From contig CM056741.1 in NCBI GenBank assembly GCA_029851415.1, forward strand, positions 83,776,282 to 83,840,281: a DNA stretch of 64,000 nucleotides. Direction: 5' to 3'. This DNA comes from Eretmocerus hayati (Eukaryota; Arthropoda; Insecta; Hymenoptera; Aphelinidae). Below the pieces are notes generated by a model. That model was not told the DNA's origin. It made no database searches and worked only from the letters and a program-made list of their open reading frames with translations. Made by a program: the position numbers and the translations under genes. This document shows, one piece after another, positions 25,750-36,400 of this stretch; within the stretch, counting starts at the first letter, position 1; each line of letters starts with the position of its first letter.

Positions 25750-28700
25750 AGGTCAAATGTTCATTCTTTTCATCAAGAATGGCCAGATGGGACATATATA
25801 TACCTTTCCTGATGATCATAGAGGTGTGATAGACAATATGGGTTTCCAACATGGTTATGTCAAGGAAAAAGTAACTGAAAAAATCAAAACTTCTCAAAAC
25901 ATGTTTTAACCACTGAATTGACTTGTGTCCTTGTAATATCTCAAAGAACACACCTTGATCTAGCTGAAACATGTGTCAGAAGCATTCCAGAATGGTTTTG
26001 AGAAGATTTTTGAACAAAAGTTGACTTTTCACTTTCCAAAAATTTGTTGATTTTTTTACTCAGAAATGGTTCGTTTTAGAGGAAATGACCAAGAGTAATG
26101 AAAAATCACAAAAAAATCAAAGATTATGGTGGTATTTTTTGTTTAGGTCTGCAAGCAACTTGAGAAAATGTCACAATTGGCGTATCGAATGGGTTTTTCA
26201 GAAAACTCACTTGTGAGCATCCCAAATGGACTTGGAGGGTTGGAAATGGTTTCTTTCATTAAGATAAGCTAGATGGGGCATAGATATACACTTTCTGATG
26301 ATCATAGAGGTGTGAAAGACAATATGGGTTTCCAACATGGTCATGTCAAAGAAAGTGTGACTGAAAAATTCAAAACTTCTCAAAACATGTTTTAACCACT
26401 GAATTGACTTGTATCCTTGTAATATCTCAAAGAACACACCTCAATCTGTTTGAAGCATGTGTCAGAAGCATTCCAGAATGGTTTTGAGAAGATTCTTGAA
26501 CAACTTGAGAAAATGTCCAAATCAACGTATCGAAGGGTTTTTTCAGAAAACTCACTTGTGAGCATCCCAAATGGACTTGGAGGGTTGGAAATGGTTTCTT
26601 TCATCAAGATAAGCTAGATGGGGCATAGATATACACTTTCTGATGATCTTAGAGGTGTGAAAGACAATATGGGTTTCCAACATGGTCATGTCAAAGAAAG
26701 TGTAACTGAAAAACTCAAAACTTCTCAAAACATGTTTTAACCACTGAATTGACTTGTATCCTTGTAATATCTCAAAGAACACACCTTAATCTGATTGAAG
26801 CATGTGTCAGAGGCATTCCAGAATGGTTTTGAGAAGATTCTTGAACAACTTGAGAAAATGTCCAAATCAACGTATCGAAGGGTTTTTTCAGAAAACTCAC
26901 TTTTGAGCATCCCAAATGGACTTGGAGGGTTGGAAATGGTTTCTTTCATCAAGATAAGCTAGATGGGGCATAGATATACCTTTTCTGATGATCTTAGAGG
27001 TGTGAAAGACAATATAGGGGTTTCCAACATGGTCATGTCAAAGAAAGTGTAACTGAAAAATTCAAAACTTCTCAAAACATGTTTTAACCACTGAATTGAC
27101 TTGTATCCTTGTAATATCTCAAAGAACACACCTTAATCTGATTGAAGCATGTGTCAGAAGCATTCCAGAATGGTTTGGAGAAGATTTTTGAACAACTTGA
27201 GAAAATGTCCAAATCAACGTATCGAAGGGTTTTTTCAGAAAACTCACTTGTGAGCATCCCAAATGGACTTGGAGGGTTGGAAATGGTTTCTTTCATCAAG
27301 ATAAGCTAGATGGGGCATAGATATACACTTTCTGATGATCTTAGAGGTGTGAAAGACAATATGGGTTTCCAACATGGTTATGTCAAAGAAGGTGTAACTG
27401 AAAAATTCAAAACTTCTCAAAACATGTTTTAATCACTGAATTGACTTGTGTCCTTGTAATATCTCAAAGAACACACCTTGATCTAGCTGAAACATGTGTC
27501 AGAAGCATTCCAGAATGGTTTTGAGAAGATTTTTGAACAAAAGTTGACTTTTCACTTTCCAAAAATTTGTTGATTTTTTTACTCAGAAATGGTTCGTTTT
27601 AGAGGAAATGACCAAGAGTAATGAAAAATCACAAAAAAATCAAAGATTATGGTGGTATTTTTTGTTTAGGTCTGCAAGCAACTTGAGAAAATGTCACAAT
27701 TGGCGTATCGAATGGGTTTTTCAGAAAACTCACTTGTGAGCATCCCAAATGGACTTGGAGGGTTGGAAATGGTTTCTTTCATTAAGATAAGCTAGATGGG
27801 GCATAGATATACACTTTCTGATGATCATAGAGGTGTGAAAGACAATATGGGTTTCCAACATGGTCATGTCAAAGAAAGTGTGACTGAAAAATTCAAAACT
27901 TCTCAAAACATGTTTTAACCACTGAATTGACTTGTATCCTTGTAATATCTCAAAGAACACACCTCAATCTGTTTGAAGCATGTGTCAGAAGCATTCCAGA
28001 ATGGTTTTGAGAAGATTCTTGAACAACTTGAGAAAATGTCCTAATCAACGTATCGAAGGGTTTTTTCAGAAAACTCACTTGTGAGCATCCCAAATGGACT
28101 TGGAGGGTTGGAAATGGTTTCTTTCATTAAGATAAGCTAGATGGGGCATAGATATACACTTTCTGATGATCTTAGAGGTGTGAAAGACAATATGGGTTTC
28201 CAACATGGTCATGTCAAAGAAAGTGTAACTGAAAAACTCAAAACTTCTCAAAACATGTTTTAACCACTGAATTGACTTGTATCCTTGTAATATCTCAAAG
28301 AACACACCTTAATCTGATTGAAGCATGTGTCAGAAGCATTCCAGAATGGTTTTGAGAAGATTCTTGAACAACTTGAGAAAATGTCCAAATCAACGTATCG
28401 AAGGGTTTTTTCAGAAAACTCACTTTTGAGCATCCCAAATGGACTTGGAGGGTTGGAAATGGTTTCTTTCATCAAGATAAGCTAGATGGGGCATAGATAT
28501 ACCTTTTCTGATGATCTTAGAGGTGTGAAAGACAATATAGGGGTTTCCAACATGGTCATGTCAAAGAAAGTGTAACTGAAAAATTCAAAACTTCTCAAAA
28601 CATGTTTTAACCACTGAATTGACTTGTATCCTTGTAATATCTCAAAGAACACACCTTAATCTGATTGAAGCATGTGTCAGAAGCATTCCAGAATGGTTTG

Positions 28701-29170
28701 GAGAAGATTTTTGAACAACTTGAGAAAATGTCCAAATCAACGTATCGAAGGGTTTTTTCAGAAAACTCACTTGTGAGCATGTCAAATGGACTTGGAGGGT
28801 TGGAAATGGTTCCTTTCATCAAGATAAGCTAGATGGGGCATAGATATACACTTTCTGATGATCTTAGAGGTGTGAAAGACAATATGGGTTTCCAACATGG
28901 TTATGTCAAAGAAGGTGTAACTGAAAAATTCAAAACTTCTCAAAACATGTTTTAATCACTGAATTGACTTGTGTCCTTGTAATATCTCAAAGAACACACT
29001 TGAATCTAGTTGAAGCATGTGTCAGGAGCATTCAGAATGGTTTTGAAAAGATTTTTGAACAAAAGTTGACTTTTCACTTTCCAAAAATTTGTTGATTTTT
29101 TACTCAGAAATGGTTCATTTTGGAGGAAATGACCAAGAGTAATGAAAAATCACAAAAAAATCAAAGATGA
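25750..29170. repeat. Higher-order tandem repeat, 345-bp units in about 1.52-kb blocks
   Basis: Basic units of 345-348 bp share CTTGTGAGCATCCCAAATGG, GATGGGGCATAGATATAC and CTCAAAACATGTTTTAA. A unit carrying an extra ~180-bp segment (TTGACTTTTCACTTTCC onward) recurs at 26021, 27544 and 29065, giving a period of 1521-1523 bp. Corresponding units in successive blocks are nearly identical (for example 26207-26952 and 27730-28475), showing recent duplication of a four-unit block. Open frames of 71-76 codons recur on the minus strand, but unit lengths vary around 345-348 and frames do not join, so I do not call coding. Unusual cargo for a Polinton. Confidence 0.9.
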
Positions 29171-29297
29171 TGATGGTTTTTTTGTTCAGAGGGTTGTGGG
29201 TACTACGGATAAGCCTAAGTTTCTATTCTCATTTTTCAACTTTTTTCTCAATTTACATCAGGAGCAGAGTATGTGCTCAACGTTTGAATCGTTTCGT

Positions 29298-29313
29298 GGC
29301 CCTGAAAAGGGCC
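29298..29313 (-). terminator. Histone-type 3' stem-loop
   Basis: The minus strand reads GGCCCTTTTCAGGGCC then ACGAAAC, starting 13 nt past the stop of the 29327-29611 gene. Confidence 0.85.
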
Positions 29314-29326
29314 GTTTTGAAGCTAA

Positions 29327-29611
29327 TTAATCATCACTATCGCTGCCTAGGATGACTGTATCATCATCTGAACTGATGAAGATTGTTCCATCATCATCGT
29401 CGTTTTCATCCGAGGACGATACGCTGGCATTAGCAAGCTTGTGACTGCTATTCATACGAGGATAATGGCATTCCTCCATCGACACCTCGCAAACAATCTC
29501 GCAATCATCTTCGGATGATGATGCTCCATCATCCGAAGATGGTTGCTGCCACAGCTGTTTTTGGGTAGCAGTAGAAGCACAGCTTCGTTCGGGAGTAGCT
29601 TTGGGCTGCAT
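29327..29611 (-). CDS. Acidic Ser/Asp-rich protein with tandem SUMO-interaction-like motifs
   Basis: 94 residues starting MQPKATPERSCAS. The C-terminal half alternates hydrophobic triplets and acidic Ser/Asp runs: CEIVCEVSMEE, GTIFISSDDD and TVILGSDSDD. The last two fit the SUMO-interacting motif (hydrophobic core plus flanking acid or phosphoserine). A TATA box (29651-29657) lies 40 nt upstream and a histone-type stem-loop downstream. It could interact with SUMOylated nuclear proteins or act as an acidic histone-binding protein; neither is shown. Confidence 0.68.
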   Translation of the reverse strand: MQPKATPERSCASTATQKQLWQQPSSDDGASSSEDDCEIVCEVSMEECHYPRMNSSHKLANASVSSSDENDDDDGTIFISSDDDTVILGSDSDD

Positions 29612-30203
29612 GGCACATCCGTGAATGATCGATATCGATCAGATGGCCCATTATATAGTGGCGCTGTCAACCAATGGGAGTCGAGGTCATGGTTCTAGTA
29701 GGGGTAAGAAAAGATTGTCTGCATCAAAAATCTACAGCGGTCTCAGCAACCAATGATGCGCAAGTATGCATGTGGTGGGAGAACTTTGATTTGTTGGGAT
29801 CGGTGGGAGGTTAGGATTTCGACCCCCACATGCGGGCTGCTTGCTGGATTCTAATTGGTACTCCCGCAGGCCGGAAAAGTGCTTAAAACGGGCCACTTTC
29901 ACTGCGCACGCGTATTCGACAAGGGGGAGGCAGCAGAGCAACAACCCGGAGCTGGTGGCAGCAGCAGCGGCAGCGACGACGTGTGGCAGCGAGGACGAGC
30001 GTGGCAGGGACGATCTGGAGGGGCGACGGCGAGCAACCCCATCAATGACCTCGTCCACGGTCCACCGATGACCCCGCACACGGTCCAACAATAAGAAGGG
30101 GCCCCCGCCCACGGGTCACAACGGAGAAGATACGTCGGCGGTGATGGCAGCGACCCTGTGGCAACGTCGGCGACAACCTGGTGGCAACGGCGGGCGACAT
30201 GAC

Positions 30204-30225
30204 CTCTGTCCTTTTCAGGACAGAG
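30204..30225 (+). terminator. Histone-stem-loop-like hairpin, longer stem
   Basis: CTCTGTCCTTTTCAGGACAGAG: a 9-bp perfect stem with a UUUC loop. The CTTTTCAG apex is identical to the other stem-loops but the lower stem differs, so it evolved or was acquired separately. No assigned gene ends before it. Confidence 0.5.
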
Positions 30226-30319
30226 ATTAAAACGTATGAACATGGATTCGTTCCTGGTGTGCAGCTGCTCCAAGTACCACGGTAGGCACTAGTGGCCCCC
30301 GACTCGAGGAGTATCAATT

Positions 30320-30335
30320 TGCCCTTCTCAGGGCA
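30320..30335 (+). terminator. Histone-stem-loop-like hairpin, UCUC loop
   Basis: TGCCCTTCTCAGGGCA: a 6-bp stem with loop UCUC, 94 nt after the previous hairpin and in the same orientation. Weaker than the others because the loop is non-canonical and no gene is attached. Confidence 0.35.
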
Positions 30336-30609
30336 GTAGGACAGGCGATTCGTCCGCCAAATGTTTCCAACGAGAAACATTTATCGTCCTGGACAAGATA
30401 TTGTGTGTGTGTGTGTAAAAGTGAGGTTATAGGGTGACACCATGTGTGCGCGTTAGGTTATGTCACCTACCCGCGTGCGCGCTGCATCTTCGTCGCATCA
30501 TCTCACGCGATCGGGCTGGTGTGCGGTACGCGGTTGCTGGTGGTTGAGCAGCGTCGATCGTCTCAAGCGAGCGTCGTTGTCGTGTGCCAGCTGAGCCATC
30601 GAAGAAAAA

Positions 30610-30903
30610 CACACACACACCGGGACAGGCTGGTTTGAGCACAGCGAGCGATGGAACAGGCTGGTGTCCGGCGCGAGACACGGCTCTTGAGTCCCGCAAA
30701 GCCTGGGCCGGTTTCAAAACAGCAGCCTTGAAACACCCAGCAGGCTCAAAAACACGTCAAGGCACGGCCGGTTTCAAAACAGCACCCGTGTTTCAAACTT
30801 GCTGTTTCATCTTCCCACCAAGGCTAGGCCGGTTTCAAAACAGCAGTCTTAAAACACCCGTGTTTTAAAACTGCTGTTTTGAAACCGGCCTAGCCTCTCT
30901 ACT
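30610..30903 (-). repeat. Polinton right terminal inverted repeat
   Basis: Reverse complement of 5513-5806, starting inwards with (CA)n and ending CCTCTCTACT at the TATCACA target repeat (30903-30909). Confidence 0.92.
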
Positions 30904-31274
30904 ATCACATCAAATTTTCTCCGAACTTTTTTCGATTTTCCTGAAGTTAAGAAATGAACATCGGTCGAGACATTATCATCAAGATCCATATTACTGAATG
31001 CAATTGTACATTTCAAAATTGTCTGAATAAGAACGTAGATAAAAGTATCAACATCTTCAATTTTGTTATTGAGAAGTCTCTTGCAGTAAAGTGCGTTCTG
31101 GGTCTTACACACAGTTTGAGAAAACTTACCATAGAAAGTAGTTCGATCTAATCGTTTGATCATATTGTGGATATGTGGCGGTAGTACATCATTGCTACGA
31201 CATCGAAGGAGGAAAACACGACGTGATGATACTTCAGCTATGCGGTGTTGCAAACTTGTGAATTTTTTCATCAA
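30904..31274 (-). pseudogene. PLE1 N-terminal coding part, right of the Polinton
   Basis: The minus-strand frame from 31274 includes HRIAEVSSRRVFLLRCRSND, VLPPHIHNMIKRL and GKSKKVRRKFDVI. The PPHI segment is typical of the N-terminal region of Penelope polyproteins. It runs directly to the Polinton border, and the frame continues on the other side at 5512. The start codon is uncertain. Confidence 0.7.
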
Positions 31275-31520
31275 TCTGACGATGCTTGGGTGGTTGTTTC
31301 TCGATTAATGTTGACTGAAAAAAGCCCATAGTGATGAAACGGGCTGTTGATGACAATGACCTATCTTCGATCTCAGACCAAAAACACTTGTTTGATTAGT
31401 AATTTTGGTCCTTAATGTGGTACAATTAGTATCGAGACTTTTCGTCGATCTTCAAGGACTGGGTGACAAGGAACTTGTGGAGAAATTCCTCACTTTTCAT
31501 GTATATTAGAGAGAGTTTTT

Positions 31521-31570
31521 AACTATTTGAAGTTCCATCTCCGTGGTTCGTAGACCTCTTCAGGATAGCT
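31521..31570 (-). ncRNA. Degenerate hammerhead, second PLE1 terminal repeat
   Basis: The minus strand has CTGAAGAGG, TCTACG, AACCA, then CGGAGATGGAAC. Both core boxes are altered, more so than at 3141-3185. Confidence 0.4.
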
Positions 31571-31777
31571 CCTACAGCGATATCACCAATATTGCGTCAC
31601 ATTATTGCACTAAGCACATTGGCCAAACACTCAATTTTACTTACGAGTCTAACACATATAAAATATAAATTTGAGATCGAACGTACTCATTATGAGCGAC
31701 CGTCCGTCTCTCGTTGAAACGAATATTACTGTGAACCGAATGTCGATGACACGTACATGAGACTATCGCCGAACTTT

Positions 31778-31785
<8 letters not shown>

Positions 31786-31828
<43 letters not shown>
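31786..31828. repeat. (TG)n microsatellite
   Basis: An uninterrupted TG/GT run of about 43 nt inside the PLE1 terminal repeat. The other copy of the repeat has no such expansion. Confidence 0.95.
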
Positions 31829-31834
<6 letters not shown>

Positions 31835-32030
31835 ATGTCGTGACTATGGTAGTAGAGATGGATAAGTGGGAAAGCAACAAAAGACATCTCCAAGAGTTGA
31901 TATCAATGGTACATAAATCTTACTCAGTTTTTGGACATCTTTTTTTTTGTTAATACAAGTTTTCTCATGGTTAATAGAAATTATCTCAGAAATGATTCGT
32001 TTGTAATACCTAGGTTCTGAATCACAAATT

Positions 32031-32560
32031 TCACCATGATTTTTGGACCGGCTAGATCTCAGGTTTTACTGCATCAAATTGATCTCCTCAAGTGGTCATT
32101 TTTGAAGGGAATTGCATCTGCTATCAATCGAAAATAAATTCAGAGACGTAGAAAAACGCACATGCGCGAAAGATGCCAATTACTGATTCGAAATTCACTT
32201 CAGAAACGACTTTTTGCATTTTGACCTTGTACCACAACCTAAAAGATTCTAAAAATACCTATTTTCGATGCAAAGTGACCTGATGAATACGATGAAATGG
32301 TTTCCTAACGTTGTTCTTTCCAATTCACATGAGAAAATTGACTTCATAGTTTTGAAGAATTTTTTTCGGGGCCTAAATCCAAAGTTGTGAGAATGCAAAT
32401 ATCTTTCGCCTGTTTGTCAAAGTTTCCAAATCATATCAAAAATTTTTCAGATCGATTCGTTGAAATGCCTCAGAATGCGATTTGATAGGAGGAACATCCA
32501 TTTTCAGCGCTTTTTAGAAGGTTTTTAGGGTGCCGTAGGAACCAGGGGTGACTTTGGGAC
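32031..32560. other. Unassigned, A/T-rich
   Basis: No frame, repeat boundary or RNA recognised. Confidence 0.5.
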
Positions 32561-32817
32561 TGTCACGTGGGAATTTGTGGAAAGTCGATAAACTCGTGAA
32601 GAAGTAAGCCATCGATTTTGCATGGAAACCGCGGAGATTCGAACCCAGGCCCTCTGACTTCACGATATCCATGTGTCCCGGAAACCAAGCGCCCGAACCA
32701 CTGGACCACGACCGCCTATTTTTCCGTCGTCTCATCGACTTACATCTCCAGAGATAGAATCTGAAGATGCCCGCGTTGCACTTATCCGAGGCTCGGCGCC
32801 AAGTGACGTACGTCACA
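32561..32817 (-). mobile_element. tRNA-derived SINE, copy 1
   Basis: 257 bp, about 90% identical to 40682-40938. The minus strand has a pol III A box TGGTCCAGTGG (near 32705) and B box GGTTCGAATC (near 32640), the signature of a tRNA-derived promoter. No poly(A) tail or target duplication could be fixed, so the ends are taken from the shared region (TGTCACG to CGTCACA). Confidence 0.65.
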
Positions 32818-32966
32818 CCCGAAGGGGGATGGGGATCTACGAGTGTCCCCACTCGTGTCGGTATCTCCCTTATCATTATGAAGGAGTGGTCAGTATGCGC
32901 GGATAAGTCCCACAAACAGGGCGCGTCATTACCATACATCACTTTGCATGGTCACACAGTCTCTCA

Positions 32967-33394
32967 TGTAATGATTTGAATATGTGGGTTGTTGGTGATT
33001 ATTCGGGTTGAACAGTGAATAAGTAAGTCTCCGACTTGAGAGAAAGATGCATGTTTATTCGACAGAGTGTCGCAGGTTTTGGGTTGGAATACAAACGTTG
33101 AATGTCCCGAATCGTCCGGGTGCACCCTTTATATAAACTTGAAATTAGTGACCTATATACATCGAATCCTCGGACACTTGCATATTACATCAATGAATAT
33201 AGCACATCATCTAATAAGCCCGTGCTATATGATAGGTATATCTGTATTCATGTTCTGTCCAATATGCATAGTGTGAATGTGGTGTAGATAGGTATAGTCT
33301 ATTTGGGCTCGAGCGGACAAGTATAACTGTATCTATTATTGGAGTGCGGCTCGGCGTGTTTCATCAGTATATAGCCATATACTAATACGTTACA
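32967..33394 (-). repeat. 3' LTR
   Basis: 428 bp, TG..CA termini, nearly identical to 40114-40541. Confidence 0.92.
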
Positions 33395-33411
33395 CCTTCC
33401 CCCTTTTCTCG
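33395..33411 (-). other. Polypurine tract
   Basis: The minus strand reads GAGAAAAGGGGGAAGG immediately before the 3' LTR, the plus-strand priming site of LTR elements. Confidence 0.75.
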
Positions 33412-36400
33412 AAAAAAAAAGTGTGATACAAGAACACTTTTTTTTCTTACAAAATCATAATATAACGTCATATCTTTCAAACATTATCTTGAAAATTCAT
33501 AATCTACGTTCATCAATTTTTGAATAGTGAAATATTTCATGATGAAAAAGTCTTGAATCATTCAAACGTTCGGAAACTTATTGGTCATAATGTAATAATC
33601 ATATACTCCATATTCTGTAATTATTCTCTATTATCTCTCGCATTTGCCCGGGTCGCAGACCCGTGGACTCAGGGAAACTCTCAAAAACCTCTTGGGAAAA
33701 ACATAAGAGAAACCTGGTCCAAGAGATCTCATATTTCTGTCAATACAATGATACATATCTCGAATTCAATAATCATCATTTTCACAATTAATAATCTAGG
33801 TTCTGCTTTTCATCGTGCTGCTCGTAGTTTGTTAATATCTGTAACTTTCCATAATTTTTCGAAAGAAGTATACTACTCGGTCCCCATTCATTCAGACTCT
33901 CCAAAGTTAACCAACTATCTAGAATTCTACATCTCCTGGAGAAAAAATTTTTTCTTCTCAATTTGTCACTGAAAATCATTAATAACTCGACTCTCATGTG
34001 AAATCCTTATACAATTTCTCTTCCTTTCAACTAATTCTAATTTTATCATGAATCATCCATAATGTAACTTTTGAAATCACATCCCATAACATTCAATTTT
34101 AAAATCTCTAATTAACCATCTTCGTCATATCATAATTTTGAACTTCTATAGAAATATCACTGATACACATTCGGATAAACTGCTCATTCAAATGTACAAT
34201 AATCATATCATATTCCTTTCGTCATAATTGCTTCGCATGATTTCCGTATTGAATTTCATCATCAAATAAATTGGCCTATTTTCAACATTATTGACTCAAA
34301 TATTCTCAAAAACATATGTTTATTTCATCATCTATGAACTGATCCATAAATGATCATGAAAAACTCATACTTTCGTGTTGGGTTATTCGAAATTGGCAGC
34401 ATATTCCACTACAAGGTTCTCTTATTCATAAAATTCTCACAAAAAAAAGTACACGACGTAATCAATTCACATTTCCATTAATACGGATCAATTTTTTTTT
34501 TTATTATTTAACCTGTGAAATCCCTAAAGTATTATATTATAGTCATTGACACTCAACGCAACAATGTGTGACTCCCGAATAATGTAATTCATATGTGGCT
34601 ACTTTTCGCGCGCTACTTGTTGCTCGTGGCGCTGAGCGCTCATTGGTCTAGCTGCCTAGCAGACGCTTGGCGTTCAAGATGGCGTAGTGTTGTTGTGATT
34701 CTGGCGCGCGGTGGCAACCCTCTGCGTAAAAGACAAGTGTTTTGTGAAAAATGAATATTTTGAGAAAAGTCTGAGGTATGTATGTATGCAAATATTGTTC
34801 ACCGATCTCTTATGAAGAAAGCACGTAAGTCTTGGTAACTATACTCATTTACTTTTTTAGTTATGCTCCAAATTATCTTGAAAAATACATGCCGAATTTC
34901 ACTCACAAATATTTCAAAGTTATGATGTTCTCCAATTATTGAAATTGTTCATATTACTTGTGTTCAATGTTCAAGAAGCTTTCTAGGCCATTTGCACCTC
35001 TTGGAATGTTACTCATGTCATGAATCAGATGTTACAAGTTGGACATGTTTCCTATGCTGTAGTATGGGACTACTCATAACCAATGTGAATTCTTTCCTTT
35101 AAATACCATTTGATGATTCAACTCATTCCAATCACTGCTATATCATTTCAATTATATGTTACAACATTTAGAGACTATATATTCTTTTCCATTCAATTGT
35201 CAAGTGAAAGTCGTGTCCTTTCAAGTCATGATTTTCAAACTTTGTATACATGTTACCAGTCAACTTTTTTCACAAGGACTCTATACTTTTTCCAGAGTTC
35301 ATGAAATACTCTCTGTGGACTGTACAATCATCTAGCACTTTGGACGAGGACTCTACTACTTCCAGAAATGAAATTATCCTTAAAAATGAGGTACGCCCTG
35401 GTAACGCTTTTACATGTTATTCATCAAAATTGTCTCATGAGTGCATTTGACATTATTCATTCCATTTACAACTAGATGGTTATATTTGTCACAACCTAAA
35501 GGTATGTAATAACATGTGTATTCACTACTTTGCCTCAAATTTTTAATCATCATTACTTGGCGTAAGCACTTGTATTCAAAGGTTATCAAATTGTGTTAGG
35601 GTAATTCCTTGTAATAATCACCAAAATCATATACCATTGTTAGAGGTGCTATCACCTAGTCTATCTGATATTAACCTTGTCATTGAGATTGAAATTTACT
35701 GTCAAATGAAGATTACTTGTGTCTTTGTTGGACCAAAAAGTCTGATTGTTAGTATAGCTGTCAACTTGTCCAAAATTGTGTCTCTCTCTTCTTACTTTGT
35801 TTTGTATGTGTAGGTGACCATGTGACCAGTATGTTCCTGTACAAGATCAGTTCAAAAATTGGAAAATCTGCAAGTATCAGTATACTGCCTAGATGTGTTT
35901 TCAATCAATGGGGTTACGCTGAGTGAAAATTTCACACTACTCGACACCAAAATTTCCTCCTTCGAATAACAAGTAATCTACTTTTGATTATTCATTATTG
36001 GCTCAATGTGAAAATTTATTATTTGGACTCTTCCTTTTTTAGGTTGCATTGGTACCGTGGCACAAGTCAAGAAGTACTCAAGGAGAGGAGAAAAAAATTT
36101 TTTCGCTCAAGGTATTCCTTTGAAATGATTCAATTCTCTACTGGTTTTCTGCATCCTTTTTGTTTCCTTAAGGGCATTTCCGATCCAAATCTACATGCAT
36201 GAATACGTTGACTCATGCTCATTGTACTGGCTATTTTATATTAATGTGCCTTTGTTTAGATTTAATATCATACTTTATAAACCTCATTATCCTAGTTCTG
36301 AGTCTGTCATCTTCAATTGTCTCTCATAGAGATGAGTTATGTTCATAAAATCTACCATTTCTTTGCCAAAAGCCTAACTTTGCAAAATTTAGTTTCCATA

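Larger units (their letters stand above)
29612..30609. other. GC-rich right end of Polinton; no confident gene
   Basis: After the 29611 promoter (TATATA at 29651, CCAAT at 29671, TAGTAGGGGTAAG at 29696) the sequence becomes GC-rich with short CAGCAG/GGC runs (29950-30190). Open frames exist on both strands but start with TTG or are simple-composition. Two hairpins in plus orientation (30204 and 30320) resemble the histone stem-loop and hint at a plus-strand gene that I could not define. Confidence 0.5.
5513..30903. mobile_element. Polinton/Maverick element, 25.4 kb (about 22.8 kb without PLE2)
   Basis: Both ends carry ~294-bp inverted repeats beginning AGTAGAGAGG and are bordered by TATCACA. 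The interior has the Polinton hallmark genes: retroviral-type integrase, protein-primed polymerase B, FtsK/HerA-like packaging ATPase, adenain-like protease and jelly-roll capsid candidates. PLE1 sequence continues on both sides, and the right flank (30904 onward, minus strand) reads in the same frame as the left flank at 5512, so the insertion site is unambiguous. Additional cargo is a tRNA-like gene, histone-stem-loop genes and a tandem repeat. Three inactivating lesions mean this copy is probably not autonomous. Confidence 0.95.
31275..32030 (-). mobile_element. PLE1 5' region and upstream terminal repeat
   Basis: About 31390-32030 is a diverged direct copy of 3001-3610, including the end of the GIY-YIG coding sequence (TAATACCTAGGTTCTGAATC in both). 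It contains a degenerate hammerhead-like segment at 31521-31570 and a microsatellite. This fits the tandem or pseudo-LTR arrangement of Penelope elements. Confidence 0.75.

Noticed and set aside
26207..28822. Repeated minus-strand frames of 71-76 codons in the tandem array as a gene family
   Set aside because: They recur only because the DNA repeats; unit lengths vary, frames do not join, there is no promoter or domain, and two overlapping frames occur per unit.
29732..30112. Minus- and plus-strand GC-rich frames near the right TIR as genes
   Set aside because: Non-ATG starts, simple Ala/Ser/Gly composition and mutual overlap; kept only as an unassigned region.
30568..30625. CRISPR-like short repeats in the terminal inverted repeat
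   Set aside because: The repeated CTGTTTTGAAACCGGCC units are irregularly spaced and in both orientations; the DNA is eukaryotic.
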